The position numbers and the translations under genes are program-made. A stretch of DNA of 64,000 nucleotides from Planctomycetota bacterium (lineage in GTDB: Bacteria; Planctomycetota; PUPC01; JACPCR01): NCBI GenBank assembly GCA_016179685.1, contig JACPCR010000111.1:1-64000 (forward strand), given 5' to 3'. Under the pieces are notes generated by a model that ran no database searches, was not told where the DNA came from, and saw nothing but the letters and a program-made list of their open reading frames with translations. Positions 41,352 to 49,983 of this stretch are shown in pieces; the first letter of the stretch is position 1, and each line of letters begins with the position of its first letter.

Positions 41352-41412
41352 TTGGAGTCACGCCTTTAGGCGTGGCGCGGCTCGGACAACGGCTAAAGCC
41401 GTCACTCCAACT
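41351..41412. repeat. Type B repeat, copy 2, with a variant half-unit
   Basis: 41351-41373 reads GTTGGAGTC and then ACGCCTTTAGGCGT, a perfect 14-bp palindrome in which the usual GGC/GCC pair is swapped to GCC/GGC. 41368-41412 is a type B block like 36470-36513 with ACGGCTAAAGCCGT. Confidence 0.75.
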
Positions 41413-41454
41413 CTGGTTGCGGCCCTTGGGCCGCCTTAAGAAACTCCTCCCGGA

Positions 41455-41544
41455 CCCATCCCTTTGGGGCCTGTCCCTTTGGGACCTGTCCCCTTGGGAC
41501 CCATCCCTTCGGGACCTGTACCCTCGGGACCCGCCCCGTTGGGA
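41455..41544. repeat. 15-bp minisatellite, six units
   Basis: Six successive 15-bp units, for example CCTGTCCCTTTGGGA and CCCATCCCTTCGGGA. Each contains a small hairpin (TCCC...GGGA) with varied loop bases. The length is a multiple of three, so the minus frame stays open across it. Confidence 0.85.
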
Positions 41545-41670
41545 GGGAGCCTGCGGGGTCGAAATACGGAAACTCGGTCGCATATAAGTGGTTGGTTTAC
41601 CAGTAGTCAAATCGGAAGGGCTCTTGGATTCCTTCTCCCTTTCTGGACTTCAGAGTCCGGAGTGTCCAGG

Positions 41671-44223
41671 TCACTGTGCACCGGCCTTCACGGGACGTAC
41701 CCAGGACGAAATTCTGCCTTGCGGACGCTCGGGCGGCGCGCTCACCTCATAGAGGTCGACGCCGCCAAAAGCGGTCTTGTAAATATAGCGACCATAGCCA
41801 CTTACAGACGTTCCGTAACTCCACGCTGAAAAAGTCCTGTCCGGACTCTTCAACGTCTCCAGGTAGACCGGCCGGTCCAGGGCCGACACGTCGAACACGT
41901 GGACGCCATGCCAGTAGTCACTGATGAACAGGCGATCCCCGGCCACATGGAACGTGTTCGCACTCATCAGGCTGTGGACACCGAAGGTGCGGTCGTGGTG
42001 ACTCAGAACATACTTGAGCCGCGGCTTCGTGAGGTCAGAAATATCGAGCACCCGCACGCCTCGGCCTTCCGACATCGGCAAAAAGAGCCGATCCTGGTAC
42101 AGCAGCATCCGCCAGGAGCCCATCAAACCCTGGTCCGAATAGTCGCCAACCCACTTCCCAAGCGCACGCGGCTCGAGCGGATTCGACACGTCGAAAACGT
42201 GCACGACCTGCTTTTTCCCGCCGTCCCCCGTTCCCAAGGCGAAGACCGACGAACCCCGCAGCTCGAGCCGGGACAGGGGACCCTCCGTCGAGACCTGTGA
42301 GACCGGGTTGGGATTGCGCGGGTCCCGGACGTCGTAAATGACCAGGCCGTTCACAATCTCGCCGGTTCTCCTCGCCGCCGCGGCGATGGGCATCTTCTGC
42401 TGGCGGGCCTGCTCCTCCCACGAATGGTGTCCAGCCTTGGCCGCATAGAGATGGTCCCCCAACCACGCGGCCCATGTGAAGGGCGGGACAAAATACTCCT
42501 CGATGTAGGGACGCCGCGGATTGGAAATGTTGAGCAGGCGCATCCCGTCCCCGTGAAGGCTCTGAAACCAGAGGTAAGGCGAGCCGGGCCGCGCGAAGGA
42601 CATCTGGCCCATGAGCCAGGTGTCCGTCCAGCAGTACCCCAGGATTTCTGCTTTATCCGCCGGGAAGGCGCGGCACACGTAGAGACCGTTCCCCTCCGCC
42701 AAGAGGAGGTCGCCCACGAGGTGGGCGTATTCGACCTCGCCCGCCAGTGAGATGCGGCCCAGGAATCGGATGTGCGCGAGGTCCGAAATGTCCCACGTGG
42801 CGAGCCCCATGATGCGCGAGCAGGCGTAAAGGATGTTCCCTTCCACCGCCACGTTGGTGACCGTGTGCATCCCCATCTCCGCCTCATCGAGGCAGGCCGA
42901 AAGGCGAGGCGCACCGGCTTGAGAAATGTCGAAGACGTACACCCCGCCTACGAAGCGCCTCTCGGGCCAGTCCTCCTTCTTGCGCTGCTGGAAGTGAGGA
43001 AAATCACGGTTCGCCCGGATGGCAGGATCGCTGCGGCCCGCCGCGATGAACAGGAGGTTGTCCCGCACGCACAGGTCCAGGGCGCCCAACCCGAGCCCGT
43101 AATACTCGTCCTGGATTTTCAAGGCCTCCACCGTATGCGCCAGCCGAGGCCGCGCCGGGTCACGCACATCCACGCTGTGCAAGCCCCGCGTGTCCGCAAA
43201 AAAAACGTGGCCGTTGGCAACCCGGATGCGGTGGCAGCCGGCCAGGGAGTTCCCGCCCGTGGGGCCAAACCGGCCGAAGCCGCCCAGGCGGCCCAGCTCC
43301 CTCCATCCGCCGCCCTCATCGCGAGCCAAAATCTTCAGAAAAGAGCCCTCCCCGCTCCCTTCCTTCGAGGGCTGAGCGCCGTCTTCCAGTAGATAGAAGG
43401 TCCGGCCGTCCGCCGTGTCCAGGTCGAAAGGCTTCGCCAGCGAAACAACCTCCTCCAGCTCCGGGTCGTCCGGGTCCCTCACGTCATAGACGATGACCCC
43501 GCGGTCGCCCCCGGCGAAGAAGATGCGCCGGTCCGCCAGGCGCGCCTTCAAAGAGCCGTGGACTGGCATCGATTTGACGTAGAGCGGCCGTAAGGGATCG
43601 GTCACGTCCGCGACGCCAAGGAGGTCGCCGGCGATCAGGTACGCATGCGTTTCCCCGAGCAGGAGGAAGAAGGGGTAGCCGGACATCGGGACGCTGGCCG
43701 CGTATCGGAGTGAAGCCGGGTCCCTGGCATCCACCACCTGGAGGCCGCGGGTCTCCTCCTCCTGCGCGGTGAAAACCAGGCCGTTCCGGACCTCGACGCA
43801 CCAGGGGTCGAGATTGCCCATCTCGATGCGCTGGATGAATCGAGCGTTGATATCGGGGGCCAGGCGGTTGCCCTGGGAAAACTTGAATCGACCGAGTTGA
43901 GCATCGATGGCCACGAAGCCGGGCTCGACCACGGCCTGCTCGTAATTGGCGAGGTCCTGGTAGACGGGCTGGAGGATCGGGTGGTCGCCGGAGCGGCCCA
44001 TCTTCCAGGTGTAGGACACGCTGCAGACGTCGATGCCATCGGCGAGGATAGTGAAGCCAGCGCCATAGGCTTGGCGCACCGCTGCCGATTCCGAAGCCAC
44101 CGGCTTGCCTGCACCATCCAGGAGGGGAGTGTCCCTGTCACCCGGATCGAATCGCAGGACCTCTGCGAAGCAACAGGCATGAAGAAATGGGATCAGCGAA
44201 AGGAGGGGTGCTGGAGGATTCAA
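41671..44223 (-). CDS. Large secreted LVIVD-repeat protein
   Basis: 850 residues of LVIVD-type units: GLQVVDARDPASLRYAASVP, GVIVYDVRDPDDPELEEVVS, GLHSVDVRDPARPRLAHTVE, GGVYVFDISQAGAPRLSACL, GLATWDISDLAHIRFLGRIS, GVRVLDISDLTKPRLKYVLS. This is probably two or more propellers exposed on the cell surface. The start is a TTG (44221-44223), giving a short hydrophobic leader (PAPLLSLIPFLHACCFAEV) with a possible lipobox Cys. It is probably homologous to the neighbour at 40210. Function unknown. Confidence 0.78.
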   Translation of the reverse strand: MNPPAPLLSLIPFLHACCFAEVLRFDPGDRDTPLLDGAGKPVASESAAVRQAYGAGFTILADGIDVCSVSYTWKMGRSGDHPILQPVYQDLANYEQAVVEPGFVAIDAQLGRFKFSQGNRLAPDINARFIQRIEMGNLDPWCVEVRNGLVFTAQEEETRGLQVVDARDPASLRYAASVPMSGYPFFLLLGETHAYLIAGDLLGVADVTDPLRPLYVKSMPVHGSLKARLADRRIFFAGGDRGVIVYDVRDPDDPELEEVVSLAKPFDLDTADGRTFYLLEDGAQPSKEGSGEGSFLKILARDEGGGWRELGRLGGFGRFGPTGGNSLAGCHRIRVANGHVFFADTRGLHSVDVRDPARPRLAHTVEALKIQDEYYGLGLGALDLCVRDNLLFIAAGRSDPAIRANRDFPHFQQRKKEDWPERRFVGGVYVFDISQAGAPRLSACLDEAEMGMHTVTNVAVEGNILYACSRIMGLATWDISDLAHIRFLGRISLAGEVEYAHLVGDLLLAEGNGLYVCRAFPADKAEILGYCWTDTWLMGQMSFARPGSPYLWFQSLHGDGMRLLNISNPRRPYIEEYFVPPFTWAAWLGDHLYAAKAGHHSWEEQARQQKMPIAAAARRTGEIVNGLVIYDVRDPRNPNPVSQVSTEGPLSRLELRGSSVFALGTGDGGKKQVVHVFDVSNPLEPRALGKWVGDYSDQGLMGSWRMLLYQDRLFLPMSEGRGVRVLDISDLTKPRLKYVLSHHDRTFGVHSLMSANTFHVAGDRLFISDYWHGVHVFDVSALDRPVYLETLKSPDRTFSAWSYGTSVSGYGRYIYKTAFGGVDLYEVSAPPERPQGRISSWVRPVKAGAQ

Positions 44224-44342
44224 AGACTATCGCCTTCGGCCATTCACGGCCTTTCGTCTTCTGGCGTGAACATGACACCACTACTCAACTCAGGCGTCAT
44301 CCGATACGCATGATACCACCGTGCATCTCATTTCGATTTCCC

Positions 44343-44364
44343 GAGTAGACGAGTTCGCAAGTGC
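44343..44364 (+). repeat. Gene-end palindrome, half copy
   Basis: GAGTAGACGAGTTCGCAAGT plus GC matches the left arm of the palindrome family, but the right arm is missing. It lies between two divergent gene starts, unlike most copies. Confidence 0.75.
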
Positions 44365-44490
44365 TGTGCATTGAGGAACAGGGATACTAGAATCTAGCGG
44401 CCATTGCTCGTCCCGGCGCACTGAGAAATCCAAGCTGGCCGATAGTAGCACGGAGCGCTGAGGAATCCACCCGAAAGGAACAACTCCACG

Positions 44491-45876
44491 ATGAAGAAGA
44501 AGACTGAACCGATTGCACCGCTGAAGGTGGGCGTTGCCGAGACCACCATCAACCCGCGGCTGGGCATGCAAATCGACGGCAACATTGGGGCCTATCGGCC
44601 GGCGGAAGTTATCCTCAATGACCTCCATGCCCGGGCCGCCGTGTTTCAGCAGGGCGACAAACGCTTCCTCCTCCTCTCCATGGACCTGCTGGCCATCTGC
44701 ACCGAGTGGTGTGATGCCATTCGTGAGTTCGCCGCCAGGAAGTTGGGCTTTGATCGCGACGCCGTGGCGGTGCATGTGGTGCAAAACCACTCCTCTCCAT
44801 CCATGGGGCAAATCATGCTGAGCGATCGTCAGCCTGCGGCCAAGGCCCATGCGTGGATTCGAGGATCAGACCCGGCCTACGGCGACCTGGTCATGAAGAG
44901 AATCAAACCCATGATCCGCAAAGCCGCGGAGTCGGTCCAACCGGTACGCTTGCTGTTTGGCAGCGCCTTGGAATCGCGGGTCTCCTTCAACCGCCGGATC
45001 GCCATGCGGGACGGCACCTCGGAGATGGGCCTCGGCCCGAAACCTCACAACGCGCTTTATCGGGAAGGTCCCAGCGACCCGGAAGTCGGAGTCGCTCTCT
45101 TTTCAACGCCGGACCTGACGACTCTCGCCGTCCTCCTTCACCATACGTGCCATCCCGTGCACTGGAATCCGCACAACGCCATCCACAGCGATTGGCCGGG
45201 CGCATGGGCCGAAGAAGTTCGCCGGCAGCTTCTGCCCACTGCCATCCCCATGGTCCTGAATGGCTGTTGTGGCAACGTGCACCATCACGACGCCCTCAAC
45301 CCTCATCGCGAGGATACGCCGCAAAGCATGGCGGTGCTGCTCACCGAGGCGGTGAGACGCGCACTGACCCATCCGTGCTTCGGGGATGACCATCCCGTCA
45401 TGGCCTACAAGACCATCCGTTTCGGCATCCCTTTCCGGCAGTTCCCGGCGGAAGTCTTTGCCAACGCCCACAGGCTGCTCGAGGAGCACCCGGAGCCCAT
45501 CTGGATGAACCCGGAGAAAACTCGCTTCGAGTGGCGCTGGCACTTCGCCGCATCCCTGGTGGATTTGGAGCACGTGCTGGCCACGGAGAAGAGCTTCGAG
45601 TACGAGGTTCAAGCGCTTCGCCTCGGGGACCTCGCACTCCTGGTGCTCCCGGGCGAGCCGTTTGTCGAAGCCCAACTGGAGATCAAGCAGCGCAGCCCAG
45701 CGAAGCGCACCTTCGTGGCCCACATGTCCAACCGCTACGTCGGTTACGTCCCCACTCGCGAGGCCATCCGCCGGGGCGGCTACGAGACGACCCCTTCCTG
45801 CGGTTCAAAGTTGGCGCCGGAAGCGCTGGAGATGATCATCGAGAAGTCTATGGAACTGCTCAAAACCCTCTATTAG
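44491..45876 (+). CDS. Neutral/alkaline ceramidase-like hydrolase
   Basis: 461 residues. It starts LKVGVAETTINPRLGMQIDG, the usual opening of the neutral/alkaline non-lysosomal ceramidase family, and has metal-ligand-type His residues in VHVVQNHSSPSMGQ, LLHHTCHPVHWNPH and the GCCGNVHHHDALNPHR loop. Bacterial members without a signal peptide are often uncharacterised and may act on other amides. AAAGGAA lies 17 bp before the ATG. Gene spacing suggests a single transcript. The stop TAG is the first triplet of the palindrome at 45874-45915. Confidence 0.75.
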   Translation: MKKKTEPIAPLKVGVAETTINPRLGMQIDGNIGAYRPAEVILNDLHARAAVFQQGDKRFLLLSMDLLAICTEWCDAIREFAARKLGFDRDAVAVHVVQNHSSPSMGQIMLSDRQPAAKAHAWIRGSDPAYGDLVMKRIKPMIRKAAESVQPVRLLFGSALESRVSFNRRIAMRDGTSEMGLGPKPHNALYREGPSDPEVGVALFSTPDLTTLAVLLHHTCHPVHWNPHNAIHSDWPGAWAEEVRRQLLPTAIPMVLNGCCGNVHHHDALNPHREDTPQSMAVLLTEAVRRALTHPCFGDDHPVMAYKTIRFGIPFRQFPAEVFANAHRLLEEHPEPIWMNPEKTRFEWRWHFAASLVDLEHVLATEKSFEYEVQALRLGDLALLVLPGEPFVEAQLEIKQRSPAKRTFVAHMSNRYVGYVPTREAIRRGGYETTPSCGSKLAPEALEMIIEKSMELLKTLY

Positions 45877-45915
45877 ACGAGTTCGCAAGTGCGGGTGGAC
45901 TTGCGAGCTCGTCTA
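45874..45915. repeat. Gene-end palindrome, copy 4, between convergent genes
   Basis: Arms 45874-45892 and 45897-45915 (TAGACGAGTTCGCAAGTGC and its near complement) around GGGT. Both flanking convergent genes take their TAG stop from it: 45874-45876 for the plus-strand gene and 45913-45915 for the minus-strand gene. Confidence 0.88.
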
Positions 45916-48900
45916 CTCCTTCAACCCCTTCCCCGCCAGGATCGTCCCACGGACCGGCTTGTCGCCCTGCATCCCCTCGAGTGCGCCGTCCAGGTGCAGA
46001 AGGAGCACCGTGTCGCCGTCGGAAACAAACGCCTGCTCCCGCGGCTGAAAATCGTCACGGTATCGGACCGACCGGGAGATGCGGACCTCATCGAAGACCT
46101 GGCCTCGAAGAGAAACCTTCGCCAGAGTCACGGCCGTGCCGAACCGGAGGTTCCTGCCGGGCGGACCCAGTTGCGATGCGGCAAGGGCCCGGGGTATTCC
46201 GCCGTGATAGTCGTAGTAGCTCCTGCGTCTGCCGTTGACATACACCTCCACATCCGAGTCCCTGCCGTCCGCTTTCCAGCACACCGCCAGGTGATACCAC
46301 TTCCCCGCGCGGGAGAAAAAATGGACCGGATAGGGCTGGAGGCCGGGAAGCAGGAGGTTCAAGCGGCTGAAATACCGATATTCCCCGAATTGATGGTCCA
46401 CCACCAGTTGGAGCAGGATGGGGTCCAGCCGGAGAAGTTGCAGGACCAGCTTGGCATAGCCCGGATCGGGAAAGACGTCGGTGCTTGACCAAAAGGGCTG
46501 CAGCCAGCATTCGACGGTGCCCTGTTCCAGGAGCGCGGCCTCGCCGTCGAGCGGGAAATCCACGAATCGGCCGGGCGGCAGGAAAACTCCCTGTCCGAAG
46601 CGGCCCGCTGCAAAATCGCCAGCGGGTGGAGGGACAGCCTCCTCGGCCTTGCCCGGGACGCCAGCCGACAACTCCAGTGGGAAAATCCGGGCCCGGTCTC
46701 CCGTGGCCACAACCATCGGAAAATTCAAGAATCGGACGAACGCGGCCTTGGAAGGCTCGAGCCGCCAGACGCCTCCCTGGCCCCGGGTGGAGAATCGATA
46801 GACGGCTTTCCCAACTGGTTCGACCGGCGTCTCCTGTCCGATGGGATCGGACACGCGCATCGGGAAATGGGAGAAGAATTCGATGTCGCCGCTGCCCGCC
46901 GGCACGGGGAAAAATGTCCTCTCGGCAATCACCATCCCGTCGGGCGCCGCCTGCAAGAATTTCTCGACGTCCGAGTAAAGAACGCTGTGAGCCACCTCCT
47001 CCCCTGCGTCGATCCGGTAAGTACCCGGCGGCAGACCGAGCTTCATCCGGAAAAAACAGTGGCTCTCATAAGTTCCATAAAAATGGTTGAACTCGTGCTG
47101 CCAGTTCGCGTCGCCATGCGGCTTGCCCACCCGGTGCTCCTCCTGCTCCACCATCTCAAAGGGCACAGCTTCGCCAGAGAGGCGGAATACCCGAGGCTGC
47201 ACCCGCGTCTCCCCGAAATTGTTCACGTAAAGGTCCATGAGGGCCACACCTTCCTTATCCTTCTGGAAATAGAGAAAGGTCTTCTGCGCTGGATAGGACT
47301 TTGCCGCCAGGGGGACCCGTGGCGTCAGATGCTTCGCATGTTGCTCCATCACTCGAAGGGAAACCGGAATGCCGATGGTCACCGGACTCGCCGCGGTGAT
47401 CGCTCCGTCGTGACCCCAGGGCCGGTCGAAGTCCTGCCCGACCTCGTGCGGATCGATGCCCGCTTCCCGCAACGACTTGTCATCAAATCCCTCGACGGCC
47501 TGCCGCAGCCAAGCCAGGAATCCGGGCTCCTTCGTCTTCTCCAAAGCGATGGCGAAGGCCTGGAGCATTCCGCTGCCGCGGTAAATCAGTCCCGTCTGGT
47601 TCGTCCGGTAATAGTGATGGGCGCCGCGAAGCAGAGGCTTGAGCGCCAGCTCGTCCCCAGTGGAAACGTAATAATGGTAGAATCCTGCCCAGATTTCTCC
47701 GCTTTTCACGAAATTTTGCGCTTGCTGCGGATTCAGACCGTCCGGGCTGTCTGCCACTATCCGCTCGAGAAATTGGTGTCCATATGCGTAGAGCTTCGGG
47801 TCACGGTCGATCTCATAGGCCGAACCCATGGGCCGCAGGATGACGTAGCTCGGAATCACGTCCAGCGCCTTCTGCACGTCGAAGTTCATCTCCTTGACCA
47901 GGGCCTCCTTGTAGGCCATGGCCGCGTCGCGGGAATGGAAGTCCCCTGCCATGAAGTAGTCGTAGACGAACTGGATGACGTCCTCACTCGTCCCGTAGCC
48001 CAGGCAGGATACGTTGCTGATGGTGGGCGCTCGTTCCCCCTTGCGGATGTCCGCTTCTTCAAACGCGCCCCAAAAGCAGGGCGAGTCCCAGACCAGGCCC
48101 TGGATCAACCAGCCCCTCGGCTTCAGCGGGGTCTCCCAGTTGGAAATACCGAAATCTCCGAGAAATCGCGTGTACCGGCGCGCGTACTCGCGATAGAGCC
48201 GCTCGCCGCTTCGCGCATAAAGCACCCAGACGCCCCGCCTCAGGTTGTACTCGAGGCCCCGGCCCAGACGGTGCAACGGCGGATACCACCGCCCGTCGCG
48301 GAGATGCCACCCGGCTGAGGTATACGGGTTGCGGCCCCAGCAGAGGTAGCCGGTATTCGGGAATATCCTTTCGGGGACAGCCACGTTCCGGAGGTAGTAA
48401 TCCTCGATGGCCGCCTCTGCGGCCGGGAACTTGGCGGGGTCCTTCGCCAGAAACGCATCCATGACGCCTGATGCGCTGGTCCAGGCCGGGTCCGGTGTGG
48501 CGTAAATCTCGCTGGCCGTGCCGCCGAGGGACTCGAGCGCCTCGCGGCGGAAGCCGCCCCTGCGGGGCATAAGCCAGAGGTCGTGCGTCCGCGCCGACCC
48601 TCGCGCCGTGTTCGAGGTCTTCACCAACGCGTGGCCTTCCGGAATCCAGTCGTGCCCGAAGTAGGAGCGGATGATCTGGGGCGTGCGGAAATCCAGTTCA
48701 CGCCCGCATTCGGAGGCCCAAAACTTGACCGCCAGGCTGCGGGAGGACAGCCGGAAGGCCTTGGGGAACTGCTCGGCGAAGCCCGCAAGCTGCACGGCCA
48801 GCCCGACGGACTCGGAGGATATGTCCGCCCAATCGCCCGCGGCTCGGCCTGCGGCCACGAGACGCGAGGCGCGGCCCGATTCCACGCTCAATCGGAACTC

Positions 48901-49791
48901 GGAGGCCGTCGAGGCGAAATGCGGATAATCCGCCTGGACCATGACCGCCGCCTCGCTTCGGCCGAGTAGGATCGCGGTGTGCGCGGTCACGTCCTGGTGC
49001 TGCGTGTTGAACGCCGCAGCCAGCTTTCCTTTCAAGTTCAACGGCAGGGCCACACCGATGTCCCGAAACCAGAGGTCGAGGGTCTCCTCGGTCACGATCA
49101 ATTTGTGGCTGATGCGAACCCAGGGAAGGCCGCTGTAGAAATGGTAATAGACCACCCCCGCGGCGTCGCGCTCGCCTTCCGGGGTACGGTATTCCCCCTG
49201 GACGCGAATCACGCTGTGGAGGGGGCCGGCCAGCTCCACTCGAAGACCGTCAGATTGGAGGATGCCCCGGCGGCCCAGCGAATCCACCACGTAAAACGCG
49301 CCGCCCGCCTCGTCGATCAGCACTTGATCTCCGAGGCGCAGGCTGTCAAAACAGCCGCGCCCGCGCTGGAAACGGTATTCCGCACCGCCGCAGCGCACCA
49401 TGATCCCCTGCGGAGACGACTCCACCTGCACCGGCCCCTCCGGCGACGGGGATCGCCCTGGCCGTACCGAGTAAGATTCCGAAAGGTCCGCCATAAAGTC
49501 CACTAGCGCCCATCGGACCGATCCATCCTCCCACGGGCTCGTGGCCGTCAACTGGCAGGCCACGCCTTGCCCTGCCTTGTTCATCACGGTGAGGCCGGAA
49601 AGGTCGTGCACGAGCCCCCGGCGAAAGGGTATCCCCACCGTGATCGGCCAGGCCTTGGTTTCAAGCCCCTTAGGCCGGTTCAGGAGGAGGGGGACATGGA
49701 CCGCTTCGGGCTCAGCCCAGGCTGGCTTGGCGGCGTCATTCGCTCCTCCCAGCAAGATGGCCCACAAGAAGCAATACGGAAGGAGACGCAT
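45913..49791 (-). CDS. PL26-like exo-rhamnogalacturonan lyase protein with LamG domain
   Basis: 1292 residues. Signal peptide LLPYCFLWAILLGGANDAA. The first beta-sandwich (VPLLLNRPKGLETKAWPITV, GIPFRRGLVHDLSGLTVMNK, WEDGSVRWALVDFMADLSES) matches the PcRGLX/YetA-like family (PL26, exo-rhamnogalacturonan lyase), followed by the catalytic alpha-helical region. A LamG/concanavalin-type lectin domain sits near the C-terminus (TVECWLQPFWSSTDVFPDPG, HLAVCWKADGRDSDVEVYVN). It probably attacks pectic side chains outside the cell. ATG 49791 is chosen at the signal peptide; the open frame reaches 49977. It is last in the operon with the GH127-like and GH29-like genes, after a 193-bp gap. Confidence 0.78.
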   Translation of the reverse strand: MRLLPYCFLWAILLGGANDAAKPAWAEPEAVHVPLLLNRPKGLETKAWPITVGIPFRRGLVHDLSGLTVMNKAGQGVACQLTATSPWEDGSVRWALVDFMADLSESYSVRPGRSPSPEGPVQVESSPQGIMVRCGGAEYRFQRGRGCFDSLRLGDQVLIDEAGGAFYVVDSLGRRGILQSDGLRVELAGPLHSVIRVQGEYRTPEGERDAAGVVYYHFYSGLPWVRISHKLIVTEETLDLWFRDIGVALPLNLKGKLAAAFNTQHQDVTAHTAILLGRSEAAVMVQADYPHFASTASEFRLSVESGRASRLVAAGRAAGDWADISSESVGLAVQLAGFAEQFPKAFRLSSRSLAVKFWASECGRELDFRTPQIIRSYFGHDWIPEGHALVKTSNTARGSARTHDLWLMPRRGGFRREALESLGGTASEIYATPDPAWTSASGVMDAFLAKDPAKFPAAEAAIEDYYLRNVAVPERIFPNTGYLCWGRNPYTSAGWHLRDGRWYPPLHRLGRGLEYNLRRGVWVLYARSGERLYREYARRYTRFLGDFGISNWETPLKPRGWLIQGLVWDSPCFWGAFEEADIRKGERAPTISNVSCLGYGTSEDVIQFVYDYFMAGDFHSRDAAMAYKEALVKEMNFDVQKALDVIPSYVILRPMGSAYEIDRDPKLYAYGHQFLERIVADSPDGLNPQQAQNFVKSGEIWAGFYHYYVSTGDELALKPLLRGAHHYYRTNQTGLIYRGSGMLQAFAIALEKTKEPGFLAWLRQAVEGFDDKSLREAGIDPHEVGQDFDRPWGHDGAITAASPVTIGIPVSLRVMEQHAKHLTPRVPLAAKSYPAQKTFLYFQKDKEGVALMDLYVNNFGETRVQPRVFRLSGEAVPFEMVEQEEHRVGKPHGDANWQHEFNHFYGTYESHCFFRMKLGLPPGTYRIDAGEEVAHSVLYSDVEKFLQAAPDGMVIAERTFFPVPAGSGDIEFFSHFPMRVSDPIGQETPVEPVGKAVYRFSTRGQGGVWRLEPSKAAFVRFLNFPMVVATGDRARIFPLELSAGVPGKAEEAVPPPAGDFAAGRFGQGVFLPPGRFVDFPLDGEAALLEQGTVECWLQPFWSSTDVFPDPGYAKLVLQLLRLDPILLQLVVDHQFGEYRYFSRLNLLLPGLQPYPVHFFSRAGKWYHLAVCWKADGRDSDVEVYVNGRRRSYYDYHGGIPRALAASQLGPPGRNLRFGTAVTLAKVSLRGQVFDEVRISRSVRYRDDFQPREQAFVSDGDTVLLLHLDGALEGMQGDKPVRGTILAGKGLKE

Positions 49792-49983
49792 GGTCCCACT
49801 CACGAACTCTTCAGCGCACAAAAACGACTCATGAAGTCGATGTAATGCCAAATTCAAAAACCACCCTTTGTCCAGCAAAGACTTACGCCGTAAAGGTCCA
49901 AACATGGGCTGGCAAGGGGAGAAATTGTGCGTCAGGATGGAAGCCCCTTCGCGCCCCGAGACCCCTGGCCCGCCCACTCCTCA

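Noticed and set aside
41272..41610. N-terminal extension of the LVIVD gene through the 15-bp minisatellite
   Set aside because: It encodes only Arg/Gly/Ser/Asp repeats and lies upstream of a normal signal peptide; probably not translated, though the frame is open.
49792..49977. N-terminal extension of the PL26-like protein
   Set aside because: The signal peptide begins at 49791, and the upstream codons have no family or start support.
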